64,000 bases of DNA from Scolanthus callimorphus (taxonomy: Eukaryota; Cnidaria; Anthozoa; Actiniaria; Edwardsiidae). A program made the position numbers and the translations under genes. The notes under the pieces were generated by a model, which saw only the letters and a program-made list of their open reading frames with translations, made no database searches and was not told where the DNA came from. The first letter of the stretch is position 1, and each line of letters starts with the position of its first letter. The stretch lies in the NCBI GenBank assembly GCA_033964015.1, contig JAWWUD010000102.1, positions 372,001-436,000 on the forward strand, read 5' to 3'. Shown piece after piece: positions 32,521 to 41,870 of the stretch.

Positions 32521-34950
32521 TGGTGTTGTATCAAGTGGTTGTGTTGGACGTCTTTTCCTTTTACTCTTCATCTGTAAATCGAATTTAACACAAAAACACA
32601 ACTGGTCCGTACGTGGATTCCAAACTACTCCAAGAACCTTTTCCGTGGGTTCGTTTGAATCACCTCTCAAGGTGAGCGTCAGGTTTTCTTGAGTATTATC
32701 CTTTGACATTATCCATTCCTTTATATGAAATCCTCCCATGGTTAAAAGTTCTTCAATAGCTTCTGTTAGATCTTTGGCTAACTTAACGTTGTCGACGCTG
32801 TCGATTATATCGTCCATATAGGAGTTTTCTTTGATGATGTGAGCTGCTTGGGGATGAGATTCAATACCCATTTGTGCTGTATTTCTCATAGCAACGGTTG
32901 CTATGGTTCCGGACGGTCTGTCTCCAAAAGAAACTCTTTGTATCACATATATATCAGGTTCTATTGCTGTGTTCATGTCTCGCCATAGGAAACGATGAGT
33001 ATGCTGCTCAACGATCTTAGTTTTCACAGTATGATACATTATATGATACACAGTATGATACGCAACGCGATTCTCACGAAATCTGACGAGTATTCCTAAT
33101 AGGTTATTCAAGAGGTCTGGTCCTTTTGCCCAATATTCGTTTAGAATATGGCCCATGTAGTTAGCACTACTATTGAAGACAATACGGACTGGGGTTGATT
33201 TGGATTCAGATTTCAAGACCTCGTGATGTGAGATGTAGTGCACAGGCCCATTGTACTTCATTATTTCTTCACTGGTTAGTTTACGCGCTACCTCTCTGTC
33301 AATCATGTCTTGTATTTGTTGTTGGTACACTTTCGCGTGATCTGGGTTTTTGCGTAAACGTTGTTCTGTCGATATCAATCTTCCATATGCTGCTCTTTTG
33401 TTGTCTGGGAGATTATAAGGGTCTTTGATCCATGGGTACGTTGTTATCCATACACGTTCTTGTGGGTTATATTCAAGATTATTCTCGATGAGATTCAATT
33501 CCTTTTCTTCCTTAAGTGTATAATTCTTACTGCCTGGTGGACATTTTCCACATTTGCAGCCGCCGCAACGCGGTGTACACTCCACGCCCAGATTTTCTAT
33601 CTCATAAAAATCGCTCAATTCGATTCCTTTCACATGATTCACATGTGCGACGTTGTATTTGAAACATTCTGTGTTTTCTTCAATTGCCGGGTGTGTTCCA
33701 CCGATACAGAACCCAAAACGATTCTTTAACAACAGGAGGTGTCCCGATCGTTTTTGCTTTTCTGGGTGCAATCCTGCATAATCATATCCTATCAACACGT
33801 CGATGGTTCCGATTGGTCGTTCTATATCCTTCCTTGGGATGTCAAATATATGAAGTATCCCGTCAATTTTGATTTTGCTGATGTCAGAGGTGATTTGTTC
33901 TATTCCGTATACTTCAATGAAAGTTTGATGTCCTTGTAGGTCAATGAGTGGTAACATGTATCGTTTTGTTGTGATCTCTTCTTTCTCTGCTCCAACTTTT
34001 AGCAGTGACAGCTGAACTGTGGTACCGTGCAATTTTTGTGCTTTGGCTGCCTTGTTTGTAATGAAGCTAAGGGAAGATGCATTATCCCACATAACATTGA
34101 GCCAATTTGTGTGAGTTCTTATGCGTTGTATTTGTAAGAGACAGGTCTTATTACTACCGATTCTCGAACATGTATTTGTGGTGCCAGAAATTTGATCTTC
34201 TTGATCTTCCTCGGTTGAGACGTTTGTTTTATCTTCGTGAAGACTTCGGTGATGGAATTCTTTACAACCTTCAATGCTACATTCTTTCTTATTTCTACAT
34301 TGAGCCCAACGATGGCCTAGTTTTAGGCACGAAAAGCATGCAACCTTATCCTTTACAACATTCTTTCTTTGTTGCACAGGTTTAGCCAGATAGTTTTTAC
34401 ACTCGTGAGTGGAGTGCTTCGCGTTACCATGCACAAGACAATGTTTTGTCGTTGGCGAAGGTTTCCCATCTGATAAATGAGTTGCGCCTCTTACGTGTGG
34501 TGTGTCTGCTGATCTGAGGTCAGATGTATCATATTCTATGGCTCGTTTTTCTTCTAATAGGAACTCTAGGAGACTTGGAAATTTGTCAGTTTTGTCAACA
34601 ATGCTAGTACGTGAGCTAACAAGCCTAGCCCATTCCTTTCTAACGTCAGAAGGGAGTTTGCTTTCAATAGTACTAACTGAACTCGTAGTTGTGATCTCCT
34701 TTTCAATACCGAGTCTTTTCAGATCACGATAACTATCTTCTATCTTATCTACGAATTCCACAAATTTCTTGTTCTCTCCCTTTCGGATGACTTTAAATTG
34801 TTTGATATCATTGATAATCACATCCGTGACTTTTCCAGGATCCCCAAACTTTTCGTCAAGACGACTCCACATTTCTTCGATATCATCGTCAACGGATGTA
34901 TACGGGGCTGTTAGTTTAGTCAGACCTGGCATAACTTGAGTTTGGAAATC
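32488..34950 (-). CDS. BEL gag-pol: zinc knuckle, protease and reverse transcriptase
   Basis: Within the 962-residue frame (35376-32488) the part after the duplicated gag segment carries VACFSCLKLGHRWAQCRNKK (CCHC knuckle, C-x2-C-x4-H-x4-C). A retropepsin-like site follows (WDNASSLSFI, then IDVLIGYDYAG), then RFGFCIGG, RT block PVRIVFNSSANY, RVSFGDRPSG and the catalytic YMDDIIDS. RT motif A, expected between FRENRVA and HRFLWRD, reads YHTVYHIMYHTVKTKIVE. The usual aspartate of the A motif is not visible there, and the DNA shows a small tandem copy of ACAGTATGATAC (about 33028-33062). RT activity from this copy is therefore doubtful. Confidence 0.85.
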   Translation of the reverse strand, partial: DFQTQVMPGLTKLTAPYTSVDDDIEEMWSRLDEKFGDPGKVTDVIINDIKQFKVIRKGENKKFVEFVDKIEDSYRDLKRLGIEKEITTTSSVSTIESKLPSDVRKEWARLVSSRTSIVDKTDKFPSLLEFLLEEKRAIEYDTSDLRSADTPHVRGATHLSDGKPSPTTKHCLVHGNAKHSTHECKNYLAKPVQQRKNVVKDKVACFSCLKLGHRWAQCRNKKECSIEGCKEFHHRSLHEDKTNVSTEEDQEDQISGTTNTCSRIGSNKTCLLQIQRIRTHTNWLNVMWDNASSLSFITNKAAKAQKLHGTTVQLSLLKVGAEKEEITTKRYMLPLIDLQGHQTFIEVYGIEQITSDISKIKIDGILHIFDIPRKDIERPIGTIDVLIGYDYAGLHPEKQKRSGHLLLLKNRFGFCIGGTHPAIEENTECFKYNVAHVNHVKGIELSDFYEIENLGVECTPRCGGCKCGKCPPGSKNYTLKEEKELNLIENNLEYNPQERVWITTYPWIKDPYNLPDNKRAAYGRLISTEQRLRKNPDHAKVYQQQIQDMIDREVARKLTSEEIMKYNGPVHYISHHEVLKSESKSTPVRIVFNSSANYMGHILNEYWAKGPDLLNNLLGILVRFRENRVAYHTVYHIMYHTVKTKIVEQHTHRFLWRDMNTAIEPDIYVIQRVSFGDRPSGTIATVAMRNTAQMGIESHPQAAHIIKENSYMDDIIDSVDNVKLAKDLTEAIEELLTMGGFHIKEWIMSKDNTQENLTLTLRGDSNEPTEKVLGVVWNPRTDQLCFCVKFDLQMKSKRKRRPTQPLDTTPNSPRELSYLK
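34223..34438. repeat. Zinc-knuckle segment copied inverted upstream
   Basis: These 216 bp, coding the knuckle region, reappear in reverse complement at 35347-35562. The normal copy is this one, continuous with pol. Confidence 0.9.
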
Positions 34951-35340
34951 TCGTTTAAATTGCGGGTATTCTCTTATATCTCCCTCAAACTGCGGTCTTT
35001 TGATTTTCTCTAAGTGTACATTTTTAGCGATTGCCTGAGGATTATTATTGTACAGGGCTGCTTCGTTGAGCTTACTCTCCTCGTTTTCACTGATTCGAGT
35101 TTCAAATATTTCAAATATCTGACTGTATTGGATCTGAAGATTTGATATCCATTGCAATTCCTCTTGCATCATTTCCTTGCCTACTAACTCAAGATACTGC
35201 TCATTTTTTTGCTTGCATTCAATAAAGGCCTCTTCGAGCTGTGCGAGGACTTTCTTCATGAGAGAAGCTGCAGCATTCTCACTTTCTATAATGTGTGACG
35301 CATTGCTTAATATAGCATCAAATACAGTGCGCGCACCGGC
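34951..35340. repeat. gag direct duplication, inner copy (390 bp)
   Basis: From TCGTTTAAATTGCGGGTATT to GTGCGCGCACCGGC; repeated at 35565-35955 in the same orientation with essentially one difference, one extra T in the T-run. Confidence 0.95.
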
Positions 35341-35346
35341 GCTGTC

Positions 35347-35562
35347 TCTTGTGCATGGTAACGCGAAGCACTCCACTCACGAGTGTAAAAACTATCTGGC
35401 TAAACCTGTGCAACAAAGAAAGAATGTTGTAAAGGATAAGGTTGCATGCTTTTCGTGCCTAAAACTAGGCCATCGTTGGGCTCAATGTAGAAATAAGAAA
35501 GAATGTAGCATTGAAGGTTGTAAAGAATTCCATCACCGAAGTCTTCACGAAGATAAAACAAA
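35347..35562. repeat. Inverted insert between the gag duplicates
   Basis: Reverse complement of 34223-34438. It sits exactly between the two direct copies of the gag segment and reads antisense to the element. Junctions show 3-5 bp of shared bases, as expected for template switching. Confidence 0.9.
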
Positions 35563-35564
35563 GG

Positions 35565-36340
35565 TCGTTTAAATTGCGGGTATTCTCTTATATCTCCCTC
35601 AAACTGCGGTCTTTTGATTTTCTCTAAGTGTACATTTTTAGCGATTGCCTGAGGATTATTATTGTACAGGGCTGCTTCGTTGAGCTTACTCTCCTCGTTT
35701 TCACTGATTCGAGTTTCAAATATTTCAAATATCTGACTGTATTGGATCTGAAGATTTGATATCCATTGCAATTCCTCTTGCATCATTTCCTTGCCTACTA
35801 ACTCAAGATACTGCTCATTTTTTTTGCTTGCATTCAATAAAGGCCTCTTCGAGCTGTGCGAGGACTTTCTTCATGAGAGAAGCTGCAGCATTCTCACTTT
35901 CTATAATGTGTGACGCATTGCTTAATATAGCATCAAATACAGTGCGCGCACCGGCTCTCTTGATTAGAATGTGTTCTTTCAATTTTTCATTTTGCTCCTT
36001 TTCTCTTTTCACGATTTCTTCGTGTTCTCGCGCAGCGCGCGCTCTAGATTCATCAAATTGTAAATTATTGATGTACTCATTTTTCAGATTCGTTGCATCT
36101 GTGTATAATGCTTGCAGCTCACTCATCCAATTTTCAGCTACATCAAATTCTTCGTCGTTTAAAAACGATGTATAATGCTCATGTTTACCTTCTAGGTCTT
36201 TCATCGCATCTTCCAGTTGATCGTAGTTTTTCCTTATAGTTTCAATACTGTTTCTGTCTCGAACAGAATTTGGAAATCAGTCCTTTCCTCGTGAACTTTC
36301 CTTTAGCTGCGCGTCGCGCTAACTTGGCTGCTTCTGCCAT
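35565..36340 (-). pseudogene. BEL gag N-terminal part with duplicated, frameshifted segment
   Basis: The likely start is the ATG at 36340-36338 (MAEAAKLARRAAKGKFTRKG). A one-base shift near 36250 leads into MKDLEGKHEHYTSFLNDEEF, and the frame remains open to 35815. The segment RTVFDAILSNASHIIESENA through KNVHLEKIKRPQFEG is long, helical and charged, a typical BEL Gag with a DUF1759-like region. A T-run (about 35817-35824) has one extra base compared with its duplicate and shifts the frame after IECKQKK. After 35565 the reading enters the inverted insert and is nonsense. Confidence 0.8.
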
Positions 36341-36411
36341 TTTGATAATGCCGTCTGTTGACGTCCCCGATGTGACTCGGTTTTCGACTTGACTTTCAAC
36401 TGGCTTTCGAA

Positions 36412-36700
36412 TGTTACGCTAGCCGCATCACCAAGGTTTCAAATGTTTTACACTGCATGGTTTATTGCCACGTTTCATACAGGTAGAAGTGTTATTCGAA
36501 AGCTGTGAATAGATTACAATTCGTTAGGGGAGTGAAGAAATAGAACAGAATAAAACAAAAGTTACAGCTTACCCATTGGTGTCTGTGGAACGGATCCGCG
36601 ACTAGCGAAGATGATAGGTTTTCTCTCTAATTGGCGTCTATTACGTCATATAACGTGCGTTTATTAAAAACGTCAGAAATTGCTTTCGTAGGACGAAACA
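36412..36700 (-). repeat. BEL/Pao 5' LTR (289 bp)
   Basis: The partner of 29801-30089. In sense it should hold the promoter. I cannot point to a convincing TATA box; TTATATGACGTAATAGACGC in sense, near the U3 end, includes a TGACGTAA half-CRE that could serve transcription. Confidence 0.95.
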
Positions 36701-36705
36701 ATTTT
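36701..36705. repeat. Target-site duplication of the BEL element (right)
   Basis: ATTTT, matching 29796-29800. Confidence 0.85.
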
Positions 36706-36790
36706 CGCTCGATATTTCCTTAAAGTTTAAATAAAACGTCGCAAATTCTAGCATCTGAATTACCTTGTAAACACTCACCTTCGAGCAAGA

Positions 36791-36895
36791 GAAACATGAG
36801 AGATTTTATCACTTCCGGTCGAGTTTTATCGCGAATCGTCACCAGTCCCCCGCGCCGTTCTTAAAGTGTGATCTCCCTTTTTTTAGCTCAAAATG
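36791..36895 (+). repeat. Probable DIRS 5' terminal sequence
   Basis: Shares GAAACATGAGAGATTTTATC, CACTTCCGGTCGAGTTTTAT, CCGTTCTTAAAGTGTGATCT with the inverted stretch at 4605-4740. It precedes the plus-strand DIRS copy. Confidence 0.55.
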
Positions 36896-37660
36896 GGTTA
36901 AAATTGTATGTACCAAGTAGAAGTAAGGTACCAATCACATGGCAAATACATTTACATACTGAAATATATTAGATATATATTCATTCTAATATATTTATTG
37001 TTTTGGACCTTCTGTAATTCAGTGTATTTTATCGCTGCAATAGGACAAAATAAACTAGGACGAAGTAACCATGGGAAAGCAGGATGTTTGAAGTTTGTTG
37101 TGTTAGAAAAAGTCATTCCTCATAGAGAGCAACTGAACCATTTAATTGCAGAGAGGCATTGGTGCTGATATTGTGAGATTTTAAATAAGTGCTTACCTCA
37201 AATAAGCACCGCCTTTGACTAAGTGCTGCATTAGAGAGACTAACAAATTTTATGTGCCGCAGCATTTATTCAAGAACATATGGTACTAGTATAATCTAAT
37301 ACCTGATGGCCTGGGGATGAATCTTGCCATCTTTTCTTCCATAACCTAAATCAGATGTAAGTGAAAAGTTAACCATTTTGTCGTCTAGCAATACAACCAT
37401 ACCTGTCAACTCTCCTAGATTAGTCATAAGTCTCTTTTCAGCCTTCTCTCTTGGGTAAAAATGTATTTTTCTCTGTTATGTTAAATAAGGTTTATTCAAT
37501 TGCAAACCCGCTATTCCCTCAGGATTATTCTTCACAAATCTGATTGGTTCTTTTCCTGTATAAATACGCCTACAACAGCTTTGCTCGTTCTCTCTCTCGC
37601 TTTTCCAGAAGCGTGAGAGCTTAACCGCTATTATTTCCCGCCCTCCCATCCGATCATAAT
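36896..37660. other. Non-coding, DIRS leader or older insertion
   Basis: No ORF1 N-terminus is found where it would be expected, so that part of the DIRS is deleted or replaced. CCATACCTGTCAACTCTCCT at 37398-37417 is an inverted relative of GGAGGTTGGCAGTTATGTAC at about 41470, on the other side of the DIRS element. Confidence 0.4.
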
Positions 37661-37856
37661 ACATTTATTTAACTTTCTAATGGTGGGTTGTCAACTTCCT
37701 CAGGCCGTGGAGACTCTGGTTCAACAAACCTTAAATGTCACAGATGCCACAGAATTGGCCACTGGGCGAAGGATTGCCGAGCAGCCTGGCCTTCTGCGTG
37801 GTCCAACTACCCAGTTACAAACAGGCCCGGCTTCCCTTATTCAAGCCCATCCTAAC
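37661..37856 (+). pseudogene. DIRS ORF1 C-terminal remnant with zinc knuckle
   Basis: The frame reads GGLSTSSGRGDSGSTNLK and then CHRCHRIGHWAKDC, a CCHC knuckle (C-x2-C-x4-H-x4-C), then a proline-rich tail to a stop at about 37856. CCHC knuckles near the end of ORF1 fit nucleic-acid binding by the DIRS capsid-like protein. The preceding coding part is missing. Confidence 0.7.
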
Positions 37857-37979
37857 TACTACAACAGGAGACAGAACACCATCTAAGTGATCAGATGTTC
37901 CTATCTTAAGATAGTTTCCTGAAGATAGTTTCTTTGAGGTACCTCATCATGAACCTATTATACTTACAGGAATTCACAG

Positions 37980-39948
37980 AAATGCCCGATTGTAAAAGGA
38001 AATTTGAGAAGAAACTTACAATTCTGGCGCACGATAGGAACATCTGATTTTGTTATTGACATTATAAAAGAGGGATACAAGATTCAGTTTTTGACATTTC
38101 CACCAAGAAGCTCCTCTTCTAACAATAAGCCAGCCACGGATCATGCAGAATTTGTAGATGGAGCAATTATTGAATTAATCAACACCTATCGTGTTTATGA
38201 AGTCCATTCTCCTCCATCTATACATTAATAATTAAACGAAGAGAGCACTTTAATTAAAATAAATTTCCCCCTTACACTCCGTGAATTTTTCACGGGCATC
38301 AGCTAGTATGTAATAATCCGCTATTCGTTTCTATACAACCCAGCGGTAAGAAAAGACTCATACTGGATCTACGTCTTGTCAACAAACATTTGGTTAAATT
38401 CAAAATAAAATACGAAGATTGGAAGACTGCGATAACATATTTCAAGAAAGATGCATATATGATTTCCTTCGACTTAAAAAACGGTTATCATCATATTGAT
38501 ATACATCCAGATTGTCATACATATTTGGGGTTCTCTTGGACATTTAAAGACGATACTATCCAAAGATATTTGTTTTCTCTGTTCTCCCGTTTTGGCTCGC
38601 CACCAGCCCAATCGTATTTACTAAGTGTTTAAAACCGTTGGAGAAATTCTGGAGATTTCAAGGCATAAAGATCGCGCTGTTTTTAGACGATGGGTGGATA
38701 ATCGAGGATAACAGAGATGAATGCAGAACGGATGCTAAGCAAGTTAAAACTGACTTAAACAGAGCGGGGTTCGTCACCAATGAGGAAAAGTCTGTTTGGG
38801 ATCCTTGTCAGAATATACAGTGGCTAGGATTGGTTTGGAATACTATTGAAGGGAATATTTCTATTTCAGATAGAAGGCTATCCAACATTCTAAGTCATAT
38901 AGATTCTATTTCCGGAAGGGTGTTCTTTATTTCTGCAAGGGAATTAGCCTCATTTGTTGGCAAAATCATTTCGTCCGGACCTGTACTCAGAAATTTGGCA
39001 AGTATAATGACCATACATTGCTCTATGTCTACAGCTGCAGCAGCTGACTGGGATTCCAAATTTTATTTGGACGATTACTGCATACGATAAATACAATTTT
39101 GGAAAGAAAATATCGAACGTTTAAATGTGAAAAGTGTTCTCCTACTCCGGTGGCTTCACACTATGTTGCATACTCGGACGCAAGCGCTACAGGCTGTGGA
39201 GCAGTTCTAGACATTGATGGTGAACGTATTTGTCATAAACAATGGCTGGAGCATGAGTCCAATCAAAGTTCCACGTGGAGAGAATTATCCGACATTGAAT
39301 ACGCAATCGCGTCACGTCAAATGGTTTTCTGACAGTCAAACCGCTTGTCAGATAGTGAAGATAGGAAGCATGAAAGCTAATCTGCATCGCATTGCGATTA
39401 ACATTTTTCGTTTGTGTGCAGTGAATGATATTGATCTCGATATTAATTGGTTGCCCAGAACAGACATGGAACGTGCAGACTTTGTTAGCCGCATTATCGA
39501 TGTAGATTGGCAAATCACCAATGACTTTTTTCTTCGTATTGACTCTACATTGGGGCCCCACACAGTAGATTGTTTTGCCAATTTCTATAACACTAAATTG
39601 CCTAGATTCTTCTCACTCTATTGGAATCCTGGGTCTGCCGGGGTAGATGTTTTCGTTCAAAACCTTAAAGCTGAAAACTGCTTGGTAGTACCCCCTGTAG
39701 ACCTTATCGCCAGAGCTATTCACTACCTTCGTACACAAATGACGGTAGCTACTCTCGTAGTCCCTTTTTGGCCGTCAGCTTATTTTTGGCCATTACTAGC
39801 AAGGGATTTTCATAAAAACATTATTGGTCATATACAAGCCACAGGTCGGCTGGTATTGGAACATGGCAGAAATACGAACTCACTGTTTGGATTAGAAAGG
39901 TTTTATGGAGATATATTGGCTATAAGGCTAGATTTTAGAAGCTCCTAA
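37980..39948 (+). pseudogene. DIRS polyprotein: RT, RNase H and methyltransferase-like domain
   Basis: Fragments in several frames, in order. LRRNLQFWRTIGTSDFVIDI and EFVDGAIIELINTYRVYEV (38004-38216) are followed by a 90-bp insertion. RT blocks come next: PSGKKRLILDLRLVNKHL, FKKDAYMISFDLKNGYHHID (motif A) and ALFLDDGWIIEDN (DD motif, about 38675-38705). RNase H follows: YSDASATGCGAVLDIDGE, WRELSDIEYAIA and KWFSDSQTACQIV. A methyltransferase-like block, GPHTVDCFANFYNTKLPRFF...AGVDVFVQ and VPFWPSAYFWPLL, ends at a stop at 39946-39948. This order is that of DIRS elements. Frame breaks near 38630, 39085 and 39330, plus the insertion, inactivate it. Confidence 0.9.
38217..38306 (+). mobile_element. 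90-bp Helitron-like micro-insertion
   Basis: Starts TCTATACATTAATA and ends in a hairpin CCGTGAA-TTT-TTCACGG (38279-38295), then GCATCAG and CTAG at 38303-38306. It lies between an A (38216) and a T (38307) within the DIRS RT. A 5' TC, a 3' CTRR preceded by a hairpin 7-8 bases upstream, and insertion between A and T without duplication are Helitron hallmarks. Removing it brings the two RT halves together except for one base of phase, so a further indel must be nearby. A related 3' end at 48343-48392 has CCATGAA-TT-TTCATGG, a compensated change in the stem. Confidence 0.8.
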
Positions 39949-40020
39949 GTTAAACGAGTACAATGAGAGGTTGTTGTAATCAATGCAAGTAATTTATCAC
40001 CTACATGGTATACACAATGT

Positions 40021-40158
40021 ATAGAACTTAATGGGCGCGGGCTCTACAATGAAAGGCGCGGGCCTTAAACAGTATAATGGCACTGGCCAATTATGAGGAT
40101 CAAGGGCGCGGGCCGGTATGGTGCTAAAACGGAGGGCGCGGACCCCGCACCAGGAATT
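40021..40158 (+). repeat. GC-rich degenerate tandem spacer (GGGCGCGGGCC)
   Basis: Words GGGCGCGGGCTC, AGGCGCGGGCCT, GGGCGCGGGCCG and GGGCGCGGACCC recur at roughly 30-50-bp spacing between the RT ORF and the recombinase. They stand out against AT-rich surroundings. The role is unknown; it could be a second promoter or a recombination site of the DIRS. Confidence 0.7.
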
Positions 40159-40246
40159 AAAGAACGAGTGTTTTGTTTTTGAGATTATTATGTCAGTTTG
40201 TTGTTTGTTTTCTTCTTGTTTTTTTTTTTTACATATTTTTGCAGAT

Positions 40247-41258
40247 ACTTTACATGTGCACTGATTGGAACAGCCTCCCTCAGAATGTACTTTCCAAGGA
40301 GAAAATAGCTCAGCTGTTACTCAAATCAAGAGCAGACTCCACCATTACATCCTACACCAAGCAGATCAAGAAGTTTATCTTATGATGGGCCAAGACGATT
40401 GGTTCAAGAATCTCGCTCCCCAATCCAGTGGCGCTTGCAGCTACGTATCTCTCCAAGGTGTTACGAGGATACGAAATCATATTCTTCAGTTGTATTAGTT
40501 CATGCAGCACTCAAATGGTTTCTTTCTTTTACTCTCATTCAAAGTCAAAATCCACTAGATAGTGCGATATGTCGAAACATAGTAGAAGCAGCAAAACGTT
40601 TGAAAAAACCTATTGTCAAAAAGCTGCCGGTATCTCCAGAGATGATACGTAAAATAATAGAAAAATTCGCTCATTCTAGTGCTGATGTTAAAGACTTAAG
40701 GATAGCGTGCATTTGTACATTAGCTTATGCAGGTTTTTTCCGCTCGGATGAGTTTCTCAAGATATGTCCTGATCACTTAGAATTTGATGAGGGATATGTT
40801 CGTATATTAGTTCCTAAATCTAAGACTGATGTTTATAGAGAAGGACATTATGTTTATATAAGTAGAACGATTCCATGTACTGTCCAGTTGCCTTGCTGGA
40901 GAGATACTTCCAGCGTACATGTGTAAAATCAGAAAAAACATTTACCTTTGTTTAGAGCGTTGACTTTTTGTAAATCAGCAAACAGGTATACGTTAAGGGG
41001 AAAGGTTATTTCATACACAAGATGTCTAGAAATCTTCAAAGATTATATAGATGTATATTGAAAATCGAATATGACCCCAAATTATATAGCTTACACAGCC
41101 TCAGGTCTGGAGGGGCAACGGCAGCGGTAAATTTCAACCAAAATATCTCAGAAAGGTTGCTTAAACTTCATGGCCGATGGAAGTCCGATATTTCCAAAGA
41201 TATGTATGTACAAGAAAATGTTGAAAGATTACAAATATCGAAGCATCTAGGATTATGA
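40247..41258 (+). pseudogene. DIRS tyrosine recombinase
   Basis: SKEKIAQLLLKSRADSTITS (SAM-like N-terminal domain) follows a TTTTTGCAG that could be a splice acceptor. Frames change near 40385 and 40440, then ICTLAYAGFFRSDEFLKICP carries the first catalytic Arg region. Another break at about 40925 precedes LYSLHSLRSGGATAAV (H-x-x-R) and KLHGRWKSDISKDMYVQEN, with the second His-box region and the Tyr nucleophile. The R, HxxR, H/W and Y set is visible, so the enzyme fold was complete before the frameshifts. It would integrate the DIRS circle. Confidence 0.85.
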
Positions 41259-41805
41259 TACCCTGTACTAGATCAATAGTTTAGTAAAAAAATCGCTCTT
41301 GCTTCTAAATGCTTGAGTAACAAACCAAATAGCTGTTAATTCTGTTTATTCTGATAAACATTAAAGTGGAAAATATTTTACGTCCGTTTGAGCGTAGCGA
41401 ATTAGGACGTAATTTTGCTTTAATGTCATACATTTATTGATAATACAATCTCCAGATTTCAGAATTTTGGAGGTTGGCAGTTATGTACATCTGGGGGGGG
41501 GGGGAGTAAAATTGCAAAAAAGTGATTTACTTATATTGAAATAATATTAAGGGATTTCCTCCTCATTCTACATGTACCTGCTATAGGCTCTGTAAAAAAG
41601 AATACAAGAAACACATATACTGTAAAAGTAGACCACAAGTATTTTTTCCAGAATGGTTTTAATTTTTCTTTCTTTTTTCAAAAAGCCTTTTGTTTTCTGT
41701 TCTTCTTTCCAATACCAGAAGTAAACCTTTTGATGATGTCATAGGTACTATTTTCAAACATTTTACTAAAAACATTACTTACCATTTGGTTGTCACTTGT
41801 ATCAC
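41259..41805. other. DIRS 3' region and unassigned sequence
   Basis: Contains the self-complementary 41355-41440 stretch, the inverted relative of 37398 (CTCCAGATTTCAGAATTTTGGAGG) and a 12-G run near 41492-41503. No gene. Confidence 0.4.
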
Positions 41806-41870
41806 TTGTCCCTCCTTACAGAACCCTCGCAGAACCCTTTTAGAACCCCAGGGTTCTGTAAGGAGGGACA
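41806..41870. repeat. Perfect hairpin, 20-bp stem
   Basis: GTCCCTCCTTACAGAACCCT pairs with AGGGTTCTGTAAGGAGGGAC around a 24-base loop that repeats AGAACCC twice. Strong stem, no T-run after it, so a small foldback element is more likely than a terminator. Confidence 0.85.

Larger units (their letters stand above)
29801..36700 (-). mobile_element. BEL/Pao LTR retrotransposon, complete but defective (6,900 bp)
   Basis: Two 289-bp LTRs and an ATTTT duplication bound a gag-pol region in minus sense. The order is gag-like coiled coil, CCHC-type knuckle, aspartic protease, RT (YMDD), RNase H, then integrase with DDE and an extra C-terminal domain, which is the BEL/Pao order. LTR near-identity points to a recent insertion. 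The gag rearrangement, two pol frameshifts and an altered RT motif A make this copy unlikely to move by itself. It is inserted just upstream of the DIRS 5' end at 36.8 kb. Confidence 0.95.
37650..41430 (+). mobile_element. DIRS-type tyrosine-recombinase retrotransposon, degraded
   Basis: Holds ORF1 knuckle, RT/RNase H/methyltransferase-like ORF and tyrosine recombinase in DIRS order. The 3' side at 41355-41440 has a self-complementary pair, ACATTAAAGTGGAAAATATTTTACGTCC against GGACGTAATTTTGCTTTAATG, which may belong to the terminal or internal complementary region. There is no LTR pair. The 5' end may be at about 36791. DIRS elements integrate through a circular intermediate by recombination and make no target duplication, so exact ends cannot be read from flanks. 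Confidence 0.8.

Noticed and set aside
33195..34732. Several plus-strand frames inside the BEL pol
   Set aside because: Antisense to an unmistakable pol reading frame; no independent evidence.
35177..36175. Plus-strand frames of 131 and 139 codons in the BEL gag
   Set aside because: They are antisense shadows of gag created by the inverted insert and the duplicated segment.
30090..36411. An endogenous retrovirus with env
   Set aside because: Pol order and the 5-bp TSD are BEL/Pao; no envelope-like frame lies between integrase and the 3' LTR (only about 120 bp).
41806..41870. Rho-independent terminator
   Set aside because: Strong hairpin, but the genome is eukaryotic and no T-run or upstream gene exists.
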